DNA of 36,998 nucleotides. Source: Streptomyces albospinus (lineage in GTDB: Bacteria; Actinomycetota; Actinomycetes; Streptomycetales; Streptomycetaceae). The notes beneath the pieces were generated by a model. The model ran no database searches. It worked only from the letters and a program-made list of their open reading frames with translations, and was not told the origin of the DNA. Positions within the stretch are counted from its first letter, which is position 1. Each line of letters begins with the position of its first letter. Location: positions 649,819-686,816 of the forward strand of contig NZ_BMRP01000001.1 of NCBI RefSeq assembly GCF_014648695.1, given 5' to 3'. Both the position numbers and the translations under genes were made by a program. Below are positions 24,629-34,081 of the stretch, piece after piece.

Positions 24629-25120
24629 CTAAACCCCCGCCGGAATCGTCTTCTTCACGGCGTCCGCGAGGTCGGTGAGCGCATTGACCTCGGGGGCGTA
24701 CTTCCCCGGCACCGTCACCTCGACGTAGACCTTCCGCAGCACCGTCGTGAAGCGGTAGCCGTCGTCCTGCTTCTCGAAGAGCCACTGGACGCCGTCGACT
24801 TCCGCCGCGTCGGGGTTGGCGTTGTAATGTTCACTCCCGTACCTCAGCACGTCCGGCTTCGGCACTCCGCAGCGCAGCTCCACGGCAGGATCGCCCCATA
24901 TGGCAGTGAAGTCCGAGACCGGCTCGGCGATACCCCGCTTCAGCCCGTTCACGGTCTGCGGCAGCGCCTTGTGGAGTTCCCGGCAGTGCCGCACCGCGGC
25001 GCCCTCGGGGGAAGGCGCCGCCACGTCCGTCGCGGACGAGCAGCTCACCGCTCCGAACAGCACGGTGAGCAGGGGCAGGGCCAGGTGCCGGCGTCGTGCA
25101 CGTATCACCCGGCCGAGCAT
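24629..25120 (-). CDS. DUF3515-family lipoprotein-like protein
   Basis: 163-residue exported protein. Basic N-terminus (MLGRVIRARRRHLAL) followed by a hydrophobic stretch and FGAVSCSSA, a plausible though non-ideal lipobox with Cys at residue 27. The mature part has two further cysteines (HCRELHKALP and LRCGVPKPDVL) likely to form a disulfide. The C-terminal half contains VDGVQWLFEKQDDGYRFTTV and VEVTVPGKYAPEVNALTDLA. This matches the actinobacterial DUF3515 family, of unknown function, which is commonly found next to ddl in Streptomyces. Likely co-transcribed with the Lrp-domain gene nine bases upstream. Confidence 0.85.
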   Translation of the reverse strand: MLGRVIRARRRHLALPLLTVLFGAVSCSSATDVAAPSPEGAAVRHCRELHKALPQTVNGLKRGIAEPVSDFTAIWGDPAVELRCGVPKPDVLRYGSEHYNANPDAAEVDGVQWLFEKQDDGYRFTTVLRKVYVEVTVPGKYAPEVNALTDLADAVKKTIPAGV

Positions 25121-25129
25121 ACGGGGGAG

Positions 25130-25363
25130 CTAGAGATGGACGACCGGGCAGGTGAGCGTGCGCGTGATGCCCTCCACTTGCTGGACCTTCGCGACCACCA
25201 TGCGACCCAGCTCGTCGACCGTGTCGGCCTGTGCGCGCACGATGACGTCATAGGGGCCGGTCACGTCCTCGGCCTGAAGGACGCCGGGGATCTTCGCGAT
25301 CACTTCCGCCACCGCCGAGGCTCTGCCGACCTCGGTCTGGATCAGGATGTAAGCCTGTACCAC
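25130..25363 (-). CDS. Stand-alone Lrp/AsnC ligand-binding (RAM) domain protein
   Basis: 77-residue protein consisting only of the RAM effector domain of Lrp/AsnC regulators: MVQAYILIQTEVGRASAVAE, IPGVLQAEDVTGPYDVIVRA and a C-terminal GITRTLTCPVV. There is no DNA-binding HTH, and the upstream sequence shows none in frame, so this is a genuine short form. Such proteins assemble into ring-like oligomers and bind amino acids; a DNA-binding partner would be needed for regulation. GGAGG lies a few bases upstream of the ATG. Divergent from thiL, and followed by the DUF3515 gene. Confidence 0.9.
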   Translation of the reverse strand: MVQAYILIQTEVGRASAVAEVIAKIPGVLQAEDVTGPYDVIVRAQADTVDELGRMVVAKVQQVEGITRTLTCPVVHL

Positions 25364-25521
25364 GGAACCTCCAGGGCGGCTACGAGGATCATGTGGGAAG
25401 AAGGGACGCCACGGTACCGCGTCACCGAGCGGAGCGGGGAGACCCGCGCGGTGAACACGGCAAGTGCGGCGCAGTCGTCAGCCACGTACGGACCGTCCGT
25501 ACACATGGGAAGGGCAACAGC

Positions 25522-26490
25522 ATGAAGGGCACCGTGGGCGAGCTGGGGGAATTCGGGCTGATCAGGGAGCTCACCTCCCGGCTCACCTCCACCCCTGCCG
25601 TACGGATCGGGCCGGGGGACGACGCCGCGGTGGTCACCGCGCCGGACCGCAGGGTCGTCGCCAGTACGGACGTCCTCCTCGAAGGCCGGCACTTCCGCCG
25701 CGACTGGTCCACCGCCTACGACGTGGGCCGCAAGGCCGCCGCGCAGAACCTCGCCGACATCGCGGCGATGGGCGCGGTGCCCACCGCCATCCTGCTCGGC
25801 CTGGTCGTCCCCGCCGAACTGCCCGCGACCTGGGCCACCGAGCTGATGGACGGGCTGCGCGACGAGTGCCAGGTGGCCGGCGCCGCGGTGGTCGGCGGGG
25901 ACGTGGTCCGCGGCGACACCATCACCATCGCCATCACCGCCCTCGGCGACCTGCGCAACCAGGAGCCGGTCACCCGGGCCGGCGCGCAGCCCGGCGACGT
26001 CGTCGCGGTGACCGGCTGGCTCGGCTGGTCCGCCGCCGGCCACGCGGTGCTCTCCCGCGGGTTCCGCTCCCCGCGCGCTTTCGTCGAGGCGCACCGCCGC
26101 CCCGAACCGCCGTACCACGCGGGCCCGGCGGCGGCGGGGCTCGGCGCCACGGCCATGACGGACATCAGCGACGGACTGGTCGCCGACCTCGGGCACATCG
26201 CGGAGGCCAGCAAGGTCCGTATCGACCTGCGGTCCGCCAGCATCGACATCCCCTCGCAGATGTCCGATATCGGTACGGCGGTCGGCGTGGACCCGATGCA
26301 GTGGGTGCTGAACGGCGGCGAGGACCACGCCATCGTGGCCACCTTCCCGCCCGACGTGAAGCTGCCCGCCCGCTGGAAGGTCATCGGCGAGGTCCTCAAC
26401 CCCTCCGCGCTGCCCCAGGTGACGGTCGACGGCGCCCCCTGGGCGAGCGGCGGCTGGGACCACTTCGGGGACACCTCGGACGCGGAGTAG
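25522..26490 (+). CDS. thiL: Thiamine-monophosphate kinase
   Basis: 322-residue PurM-like ATP-dependent kinase making thiamine pyrophosphate from thiamine monophosphate. ATG at 25522 follows GGGAAGGG. Motifs: VRIGPGDDAAVV (metal binding, near residue 28), STDVLLEGRHFRRDW (near 50), NLADIAAMGAVPTAILLGL, VVGGDVVRGD and AMTDISDGLVADLGHIAE. C-terminal GGEDHAIVATFPP is also typical. The 158-base gap to the divergent Lrp-domain gene should hold its promoter. Nine bases separate it from thiD. Confidence 0.96.
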   Translation: MKGTVGELGEFGLIRELTSRLTSTPAVRIGPGDDAAVVTAPDRRVVASTDVLLEGRHFRRDWSTAYDVGRKAAAQNLADIAAMGAVPTAILLGLVVPAELPATWATELMDGLRDECQVAGAAVVGGDVVRGDTITIAITALGDLRNQEPVTRAGAQPGDVVAVTGWLGWSAAGHAVLSRGFRSPRAFVEAHRRPEPPYHAGPAAAGLGATAMTDISDGLVADLGHIAEASKVRIDLRSASIDIPSQMSDIGTAVGVDPMQWVLNGGEDHAIVATFPPDVKLPARWKVIGEVLNPSALPQVTVDGAPWASGGWDHFGDTSDAE

Positions 26491-26499
26491 ATTCGCCGC

Positions 26500-27330
26500 A
26501 TGCGCATACCTCCCCGCGTGCTGACCGTCGCCGGATCCGACTCCGGCGGCGGTGCGGGCATCCAGGCCGACCTGAAGACCATGCTGGCCCTGGGCACCCA
26601 CGGTATGAGCGTGCTCACCGCGGTCACCGCACAGAACTCCCTGGGCGTACAGGGCGCGTGGGACCTGCCCGCCGACGCCGTGCGCGCCCAGTTCCGCAGC
26701 GTCGTCGACGACATCGGCGTCCAGGCGGTGAAGACCGGAATGCTGTCCTCGGCCGAACTGGTCGCCACCGTCGCGGAACTGCTCGCCGGCCTCTCCGTAC
26801 CGGTCGTCGTCGACCCCGTGGGCGTCTCCAAGCACGGCGACGCGCTGCTCGCCGCCGCCGCCCTGGACGCGGTCCGCGGCAAGCTCCTGCCGACGGCCAC
26901 GGTCGCCACCCCCAACCTGGACGAGGTGGCCCAGCTGACCGGCATACGGGTCCGCACGGAGGCCGACATGCGGCGCGCGGCCGACGCGGTCCTGGCCTTC
27001 GGGCCGCGCTGGGCGCTCATCAAGGGCGGCCATCTGCCGGGCGGCACGGCGGACGCGGACGGCGGCCCGGCCGGGGCGGTGGACGCCGTCGATCTGCTCA
27101 CCGACGGCAGCGAGGAGCACTGGCTGCGCGCCCCCCGCCACGACAACCGGCACACCCACGGCACCGGCTGCACCCTCGCCAGCGCGCTCGCCGCCCGGCT
27201 CGCCACGGGGGACACCGTTCCGCAGGCCGCCGCGGCGGCGAAGGAGTACGTCACCGGCGCGATCGCGGCCGGCTTCCGGCTGGGCGCCGGCATCGGGCCG
27301 GTCGACCACGGGTGGCGGCTGCGCGGCTGA
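26500..27330 (+). CDS. thiD: Hydroxymethylpyrimidine/phosphomethylpyrimidine kinase
   Basis: 276-residue ribokinase-fold enzyme phosphorylating the pyrimidine moiety of thiamine. ATG at 26500. N-terminal [20 protein letters not shown] (residues 6-25) is the substrate/phosphate signature, followed by [23 protein letters not shown] site: [13 protein letters not shown] and the C-terminal [17 protein letters not shown], holding the catalytic Asp-equivalent loop. The C-terminus is normal with no ThiE fusion. The thiL stop codon TAG is part of a TAGATT -10-like element six bases before the ATG, and no ribosome site precedes it, so an internal leaderless transcript is possible in addition to read-through from thiL. 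Confidence 0.96.
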   Translation: MRIPPRVLTVAGSDSGGGAGIQADLKTMLALGTHGMSVLTAVTAQNSLGVQGAWDLPADAVRAQFRSVVDDIGVQAVKTGMLSSAELVATVAELLAGLSVPVVVDPVGVSKHGDALLAAAALDAVRGKLLPTATVATPNLDEVAQLTGIRVRTEADMRRAADAVLAFGPRWALIKGGHLPGGTADADGGPAGAVDAVDLLTDGSEEHWLRAPRHDNRHTHGTGCTLASALAARLATGDTVPQAAAAAKEYVTGAIAAGFRLGAGIGPVDHGWRLRG

Positions 27331-27381
27331 CCCGCCCGCTCGCGCACCCGACCCGGTCCGGCCCGCCACCGGGAAAGGCAA

Positions 27382-27412
27382 AAGCCGGCCCACCTCGACG
27401 GTGGACCGGCTT
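27382..27412. terminator. Terminator between thiD and rpmB
   Basis: AAGCCGGCCCACC, loop TCGAC, GGTGGACCGGCTT (one mismatch). On the minus strand it is followed by TTTTGCC, so it mainly ends rpmB, but it can act both ways between these convergent genes. Confidence 0.85.
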
Positions 27413-27447
27413 CAAGCAACCGGCTCGGCTGCGCTACGGCTAAGTCG

Positions 27448-27633
27448 TCAGCGCGAGACCTTGCCGGCCTTGATGCACGAGGTGCAGGCGTTCAGCTTCT
27501 TCGGCGTGCGCCCGACCACTGCACGCACCGTCTGGATGTTGGGGTTCCAACGACGGTTGGTGCGGCGGTGCGAGTGCGAGACACTCTTGCCGAAGCCCGG
27601 CCCCTTGCCGCAGACGTCGCAGTTGGCAGCCAC
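27448..27633 (-). CDS. rpmB: Ribosomal protein bL28, zinc-ribbon form
   Basis: 61-residue large-subunit protein. GTG at 27633 with GGAG seven bases upstream. The sequence [20 protein letters not shown] carries CxxC at residues 5-8, and a second pair lies near the end ([13 protein letters not shown]), so all four zinc ligands are present. This is the zinc-binding (C+) version; Streptomyces usually also have zinc-independent paralogs induced by zinc shortage elsewhere. The adjacent order rpmB, DAK protein, recG is conserved across Gram-positive bacteria. Confidence 0.95.
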   Translation of the reverse strand: MAANCDVCGKGPGFGKSVSHSHRRTNRRWNPNIQTVRAVVGRTPKKLNACTSCIKAGKVSR

Positions 27634-27865
27634 GGGTCACTCCAAAGACTTCAGATGCACTTACGGTGAAATCCCACCGGGCCGAGTGCATTGCCGTGCC
27701 GGCGCCGACAGGAGAGGAATGGCCCGATTTTCATCGGGCAACCGGAGCAGCATACAACGGCCGCTCCCGCAGAACGAAACTATCACGCACCTCCCGGCCC
27801 CCGCCCCGGCCTCCCCACCGGACCGCGGCTACTGTGCGGTGCATCCCGCGATCCAGGAGGACGAC

Positions 27866-29536
27866 GTGCCGTACCCGCTCGACGCCGCCGCCGTCCGCAC
27901 CTGGTGCGGACTGGCCCTGGAGGCGCTCGGCCGGGAACGGGAGCGGATCGACGCGATCAACGTCTACCCGGTGGCCGACGGCGACACCGGCACCAATCTC
28001 TACCTGACCCTCGAATCGGCCGCCCGCGCCGTCGAGGCCGCCTTCGACGGCCACGCCGCCGCGGGCACCGCACCCGGCCTCGCCGATGCCATCGGCGCCA
28101 TGGCCCACGGCGCCCTCCTAGGGGCGCGGGGCAACTCCGGCACCATCGTCGCCCAGCTGCTGCGCGGTATGACCCAGGTGCTGGCGGTCGCCCCGGACGC
28201 CGGGCCGGGCTCCGCCGACGCGCTGCGGCAGGCCCTGCGCCACGCCGCGGCGGCGGGGTACGAGGCGGTCGCGCACCCCGTGGAGGGCACCGTGCTGTCC
28301 GTGGCGACCGCCGCTGCCGCCGCCGCGGAGCGGGTCGCGGACCGGACCGCCGAGCCCGCCGAGGTCGCCCGCGCCGCCCACCAGGGCGCGAACGACGCCC
28401 TCCAGGCCACCCCCGGCCAGCTCGCGGTGCTGGGGCGGGCGGGCGTCGTGGACGCGGGCGGCTGCGGACTCGTCGCCCTGCTGGGCGCCCTCGCCGACGC
28501 GCTGTCCGGGGAGGTCACGGCGGCCCCCGTCGCCCTACGGGCCGACGCCCCGCTCCCCGAGGCGGCCGGCTGCGGGGTGCCGGGCGGGGAAGACCGGGGA
28601 GCGGACGGCTGCGCCGACCCGCACGCCGGCGGGCCCGCCTTCGAGGTGATCTACCTCCTGGAGGCCGGCGACGCGTCCGTGGCCCGGCTGCGGGCCCGGC
28701 TCGACCGGCTCGGCGACTCCCTTGTGGTGGTCGGCGGGGACGGCCTGTGGCACGTCCATGTGCACGTCGACGACGCCGGGGCGGCGGTGGAGGCCGGTAT
28801 CGAGGCGGGCCGCCCGTACCGGATCCGGATCACCCACTTCGGCGGCGCCACCCGGGCCAAGGAGCCCGCGATGGCGGCCCGCGCCGTGGTCACCGTCGTC
28901 CCGGGGGCCGGGCTCGCCGGGCTGTGCGCGCAGGCCGGCGCCACCCCGGTCCCGGTCCGCCCCGGGGAACCGCCCGCCAGCGGCGAACTGGTGCAGGCGA
29001 TCCGGCAGGCCCGCGCCCGCGAGGTGATGCTGCTGCCCAACGACCCCGAGCTGCGGCACACCGCGGCAGCCGCCGCCGAGCAGGCCCGCACCGAGGGCGT
29101 ACGGGTCGCCCTGATCCCCACCCGCTCCGCCGTCCAGGGCCTGGCGGCGCTGGCCGTGCACGAGCCGGGCCGCAGCTTCGACGAGGACGTGGTGGCGATG
29201 ACCGCGGCGGCGGGCGCCACCCGCTACGCCGAGCTGGCGGTCGCCGAGCGGCAGTCCTGGACGATGGCCGGGGTCTGCCAGGCCGGGGACGTCCTCGGCC
29301 TGATCGACGGCGATGTCGCGGTGATCGGCCCCGACCTCGCCCGGACCGCGACGACGGTGCTCGACCGGATGCTCTCCGCGGGCGGCGAAATGGTCACCCT
29401 GGTTCTCGGCCCGGACGTTCCCGATTCCCTCGCCGACCGGCTGGAGCGACATGTACGGGAGCGCTATCTCGCGGTGGATACCGTCGTCTACGAAGGCGGC
29501 GAGAACGCGGCGCCGCTGCTGATCGGCGTCGAATAA
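27866..29536 (+). CDS. DAK (DhaL)-domain protein, FakA/YloV-like
   Basis: 556-residue protein related to the fatty-acid kinase ATPase subunit FakA (YloV). GTG at 27866 has AGGAGG at ideal spacing; an ATG at 27719 with GGAGAGG would add 49 low-complexity residues and is less likely. The N-terminal DhaL-type kinase domain has INVYPVADGDTGTNLYLTL (near 32-50; its Asp residues bind two Mg ions), LLGARGNSGTIVAQLLRGM (near 86-104) and PVEGTVLSVA. The linker is Ala/Gly-rich; the C-terminal half, with DSLVVVGGDGLWHVHVHVDD and MLLPNDPEL, corresponds to the middle and DegV-like domains of FakA. FakA needs a FakB lipid-binding partner, which is not in this window. It precedes recG, as yloV does in Bacillus. 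Confidence 0.88.
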   Translation: MPYPLDAAAVRTWCGLALEALGRERERIDAINVYPVADGDTGTNLYLTLESAARAVEAAFDGHAAAGTAPGLADAIGAMAHGALLGARGNSGTIVAQLLRGMTQVLAVAPDAGPGSADALRQALRHAAAAGYEAVAHPVEGTVLSVATAAAAAAERVADRTAEPAEVARAAHQGANDALQATPGQLAVLGRAGVVDAGGCGLVALLGALADALSGEVTAAPVALRADAPLPEAAGCGVPGGEDRGADGCADPHAGGPAFEVIYLLEAGDASVARLRARLDRLGDSLVVVGGDGLWHVHVHVDDAGAAVEAGIEAGRPYRIRITHFGGATRAKEPAMAARAVVTVVPGAGLAGLCAQAGATPVPVRPGEPPASGELVQAIRQARAREVMLLPNDPELRHTAAAAAEQARTEGVRVALIPTRSAVQGLAALAVHEPGRSFDEDVVAMTAAAGATRYAELAVAERQSWTMAGVCQAGDVLGLIDGDVAVIGPDLARTATTVLDRMLSAGGEMVTLVLGPDVPDSLADRLERHVRERYLAVDTVVYEGGENAAPLLIGVE

Positions 29537-29623
29537 CCGCCTCCGGGGAAGGCCGGTGAATAGCGGGCCGGGGAAAGCGGCGATTGTGGCCCGTTGTCAG
29601 TGGCGTGGTGTGCAATAGGTTGC

Positions 29624-32600
29624 GTGGCAGCGCTCGACGAACCCCTGAAGAAAATCCTCGGCGGCACCACCGCGAAGGTGCTGGCCGAGCATCTCGACCT
29701 GCATACGGTCGGCGATCTGTTGCACCACTATCCCCGGCGCTATGCCGAGCGCGGTGAGCTGACCCGGCTGGCGGATCTCCCGCTGGACGAACACGTCACC
29801 GTCGTCGCCCAGGTCGCCGACGCCCGCGTCCTCACGTTCAACCACGGCCGCGGACAGCGGCTGGAAGTGACCCTCACGGACGGCAGCGGCCGTCTCCAGC
29901 TGGTCTTCTTCGGCAAGGGCATCCACAAACCGCACAAAGAGCTGCTGCCGGGAAAGCGCGCGATGTTCGCGGGCAAGGTCTCCGTCTTCAACCGCAAACT
30001 CCAGCTCGCCCATCCCGAATACCAACTCCTCGACCGCCACGTCGACGGCGAGGCCGGCGAGGCCGGCGCGGTCGACGCATTCGCCAACCAGCTCATGCCG
30101 ATCTACCCGGCCTGCCAGCAAATGGCGTCCTGGAAGCTCGCCAAGGCGGTGGACGCGGTGCTGCCGAGCGCCGGGGACGCCGTCGACCCGCTGCCCGCGG
30201 CGCTGCGCGAGGGCCGGGCGCTGATCCCGCTCCCCGAGGCGCTGCTGAAGATCCACCGGCCGGGCAGCAAGGCCGACATCGCCGACGCACGGTCCCGGCT
30301 GAAGTGGGACGAGGCGTTCGTCCTCCAGGTCGCGCTGGCCCGGCGCCGCTTCGCCGAGACCCAACTCCCCGCCGTGGCACGGGCGGTGACCGAGGGCGGC
30401 ATCCTCGACGCGTTCGACGCCCGGCTGCCGTTCACGCTCACCGACGGCCAGCAGAAGGTCAGTCGGGAGATCTTCGGCGACCTGGCGACGGAGCACCCCA
30501 TGCACCGCCTCCTCCAGGGCGAGGTCGGCTCCGGCAAGGCGCAGCCGCTGGACGCCCTGGTGCTGACCCCGGGCGGCTTCCGGCCCATGGGGGAGATGGC
30601 CCCCGGCACCGAAGTGGTCGTGCCGAACGGCGAGATCGCCCTGGTGGACGGCGTCTTCCCGCAGGGCGAGCGGGAGGTCTGGCGGCTGGTGCTGTCCGAC
30701 GGCAGCCGCATCGAGGCCGACGACGAGCACCTGTGGATCGTCGGGTCCCGCGGCACGGGGGAGCGGGTGCTGACCACCCGCGAGCTTCGGGCCGATCTGC
30801 TGTGCCCCGACGGCCGGCCCCGGTGGTCCATCGCGCCGGCCACGCCGGTCGACCTGGAGGGCGGCGGGGACCGCCCGCACGATCCGTACCGCCTGGGGCT
30901 GGCCCTGGGCGGCGAAGGCGCGGGTGAGCGCCGGGTCCCGGACGCCTACCGGAACGCACCGCTCAAGGACCGGCTGGCGATGGTGCAGGGCCTGATGGAC
31001 GCCGGGGGCGGGCCCGAGGGGGGCGCCGCGGTGTTCCGCGGGGCGCCCGCACCGCTGGCCGGCGACCTGGCGTGGCTGGTGCGCTCCCTGGGCGGCTGCG
31101 CCCGGATCACGCCCGTACGGGACGGTGCGTGCAGCGTGCACGTGGCGCTGCCGGACGGATGCCCGCCGTTCCGTGAGGGCGGCGTGGAGCGGGCGCACCC
31201 CGAGGCCGGCGACGGCTTCCGGCGCGCGGTTCAGGCCGTCGAGCACGTGGGCCGCAAGCCCGTCCAGTGCATCAGCGTCGCCCACCCGAGCCGCGCCTAT
31301 GTGACCGACCACTTCACCGTCACGCACAACACCATGGTCGCGCTGCGCGCCATGCTCGGGGTGGTGGACAGCGGCGGCCAGGCCGCCATGCTCGCACCGA
31401 CCGAGGTGCTGGCCCAGCAGCACCACCGCTCCGTCACGGAGATGATGGGGGAGCTGGCCGAGGGCGGGATGCTGGGCGGGTCCGACAAGGGCACCAAGGT
31501 CGTGCTGCTGACCGGTTCGATGGGCGTCCCGGCCCGGCGCCAGGCGCTGCTCGACCTGGTCACCGGCGAGGCCGGCATCGTCATCGGGACGCATGCGCTG
31601 ATCGAGGACAAGGTGCAGTTCCACGACCTGGGCCTGGTCGTCGTCGACGAACAGCACCGCTTCGGCGTCGAGCAGCGCGACGCCCTGCGGGGCAAGGGGA
31701 ACAACTCCCAGGGGGAGAAGCGGACGCCGCATCTCCTGGTGATGACCGCGACCCCGATTCCGCGCACGGTCGCCATGACCGTCTTCGGCGATCTGGAGAC
31801 CTCGGTCCTGGACCAACTCCCCGCCGGGCGCTCGCCGATCGCCAGCCATGTGGTGCCCGCCAAGGACAAGCCGCACTTCCTCGCCCGCGCCTGGGAGCGG
31901 GTCCGGGAAGAGGTGGCCGCCGGGCACCAGGCGTATGTGGTGTGCCCGCGGATCGGCGACGACGAGGACGAAGTCGCCGCCAAGGGAGGGAAGAAGGGCG
32001 CGGCGGGCGCCAAGGACGCGGCGGACACGGCGAGTTCACCGGAGGACATCGCGGAGAAGCGACCGCCGCTCGCCGTCCTCGACATCGCCGACCAGTTGGC
32101 CAAGGGCCCGCTCGAAGGGCTGCGGGTGGCGGTGCTGCACGGCCGGATGGCCCCGGACGACAAGGACTCCGTGATGCGCCGGTTCGCCGCCGGCGAGCTG
32201 GACGTGCTGGTCGCCACGACGGTCATCGAGGTCGGCGTGAACGTCCCGAACGCCACCGCCATGGTGATCATGGACGCGGACCGCTTCGGCGTCTCCCAGC
32301 TGCACCAGCTGCGCGGCCGGGTGGGCCGCGGCTCCGCGCCCGGCCTGTGCCTGCTGGTCAGCGAGATGCCCGAGGCCAGCCCGGCCCGGGCCCGGCTCGC
32401 CGCGGTCGCCGGCACCCTCGACGGCTTCGAGCTCTCCCGTATCGACCTCGAACAGCGGCGCGAGGGCGATGTCCTCGGCCAGGCGCAGTCCGGCGTCCGC
32501 TCCTCGCTGCGGATGCTCGCCGTCATCGAGGACGAGGAGGTGATCGCGGCGGCCCGCGAGGAGGCCACCGCGGTGGTCGCCGCCGACCCCGAGCTGACCG

Positions 32601-32674
32601 GCTATCCGGAGCTCCGGACCGCACTGTCGGCGCTGCTGGACGACGAACGGGAGCAGTATCTGGACAAGGGCTGA
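29624..32674 (+). CDS. recG: ATP-dependent DNA helicase RecG, interrupted by an in-frame intein
   Basis: Superfamily 2 helicase that remodels stalled forks and branched DNA. The frame has 1016 residues from the GTG at 29624; GTG 29600 and TTG 29594 are alternatives and none has a clear ribosome site. Removing the 264-residue intein leaves about 752 residues, the usual RecG size. N-terminal wedge/OB domain: TVGDLLHHYPRRYAERGE, then FFGKGIHKPHKELLPGKR. Helicase motifs: LTDGQQKVSREI (Q-like), Walker A GEVGSGK with its final Thr displaced to after the intein (THN|TMVAL), LAPTEVLAQQHHRSV (Ia), VVVDEQHRFGVEQRD (II), MTATPIPRTVAMTVFGDL (III), and ATTVIEVGVNVPNA and HQLRGRVGRGS (V and VI). A charged Lys/Ala/Asp-rich loop (residues around KGGKKGAAGAKDAAD) lies between the RecA lobes. 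The helicase cannot bind ATP unless the intein splices. Confidence 0.95.
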   Translation: MAALDEPLKKILGGTTAKVLAEHLDLHTVGDLLHHYPRRYAERGELTRLADLPLDEHVTVVAQVADARVLTFNHGRGQRLEVTLTDGSGRLQLVFFGKGIHKPHKELLPGKRAMFAGKVSVFNRKLQLAHPEYQLLDRHVDGEAGEAGAVDAFANQLMPIYPACQQMASWKLAKAVDAVLPSAGDAVDPLPAALREGRALIPLPEALLKIHRPGSKADIADARSRLKWDEAFVLQVALARRRFAETQLPAVARAVTEGGILDAFDARLPFTLTDGQQKVSREIFGDLATEHPMHRLLQGEVGSGKAQPLDALVLTPGGFRPMGEMAPGTEVVVPNGEIALVDGVFPQGEREVWRLVLSDGSRIEADDEHLWIVGSRGTGERVLTTRELRADLLCPDGRPRWSIAPATPVDLEGGGDRPHDPYRLGLALGGEGAGERRVPDAYRNAPLKDRLAMVQGLMDAGGGPEGGAAVFRGAPAPLAGDLAWLVRSLGGCARITPVRDGACSVHVALPDGCPPFREGGVERAHPEAGDGFRRAVQAVEHVGRKPVQCISVAHPSRAYVTDHFTVTHNTMVALRAMLGVVDSGGQAAMLAPTEVLAQQHHRSVTEMMGELAEGGMLGGSDKGTKVVLLTGSMGVPARRQALLDLVTGEAGIVIGTHALIEDKVQFHDLGLVVVDEQHRFGVEQRDALRGKGNNSQGEKRTPHLLVMTATPIPRTVAMTVFGDLETSVLDQLPAGRSPIASHVVPAKDKPHFLARAWERVREEVAAGHQAYVVCPRIGDDEDEVAAKGGKKGAAGAKDAADTASSPEDIAEKRPPLAVLDIADQLAKGPLEGLRVAVLHGRMAPDDKDSVMRRFAAGELDVLVATTVIEVGVNVPNATAMVIMDADRFGVSQLHQLRGRVGRGSAPGLCLLVSEMPEASPARARLAAVAGTLDGFELSRIDLEQRREGDVLGQAQSGVRSSLRMLAVIEDEEVIAAAREEATAVVAADPELTGYPELRTALSALLDDEREQYLDKG
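30539..31330 (+). mobile_element. Class 3-type intein in the RecG Walker A motif, endonuclease decayed
   Basis: 264-residue intein between GEVGSGK and TMVAL. It begins AQPLDALVLTPGGFRPMGEM (block A, with Ala instead of Cys/Ser) and ends YVTDHFTVTHN, followed by Thr. Block B is EADDEHLWIV with His64 and Trp66; block F is VQCISVAHPSRAYVTDHF with Cys244; block G has Thr262, His263 and Asn264. Trp66, Cys244 and Thr262 form the WCT triplet that defines class 3 inteins, where the block F Cys replaces the missing N-terminal nucleophile. Between B and F are remnants of a LAGLIDADG endonuclease: DPYRLGLALGGEG and MVQGLMDAGGG, both lacking the catalytic Asp and only about 25 residues apart, against roughly 100 in intact relatives. 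It should still splice but not home. Confidence 0.9.
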
Positions 32675-32824
32675 CGACAGGGACGGGGGAGCGCCCGCCG
32701 CGTGAGATCGATCACGGCCGGGGGCGATGCGGCCGGGCACCGGCCGGTAAGTGACGGAATATCGTGGGAGAGCGGGAGCCCACCGGGGTGCCCGCCCCTG
32801 CACCACCGACCACGCTCAACGTAA

Positions 32825-33943
<1,119 letters not shown>

Positions 33944-33986
33944 CCCGGTGCGCGATGCGGTGCGGACCGGTCGCCTCCGGACATTT

Positions 33987-34001
33987 CTGACGGGGCGTCA
34001 G
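33987..34001. promoter_or_regulatory. Short palindrome upstream of the DivIVA-like gene
   Basis: CTGACG, GGG, CGTCAG: 6-bp inverted repeat with a 3-base centre, about 80 bases before the GTG at 34082. It could be an operator or a small coaD terminator. A TACAGT at 34031-34036 is a possible -10 element. Confidence 0.35.
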
Positions 34002-34081
34002 TAGGTGTCGGGCCGGGGGCTCCTGGCCGTACAGTCGTCCCGTTCCCTCGTTCCAACCCTTCAGAGAGTGGCGAGTCCAAG

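Noticed and set aside
25522..27330. TPP riboswitch upstream of thiL-thiD
   Set aside because: I could not find the conserved CUGAGA and ACCUGAUC-like core elements in the 158 bases before thiL.
27719..27865. N-terminal extension of the DAK protein from ATG 27719
   Set aside because: Although GGAGAGG precedes it, the added residues are low-complexity and unlike the family, while GTG 27866 has a perfect AGGAGG and begins at the domain.
30539..31330. The recG insertion as a simple family-specific loop or a sequencing artefact
   Set aside because: It is in frame, splits Walker A exactly, and has blocks A, B, F and G of inteins in order with the expected spacing.
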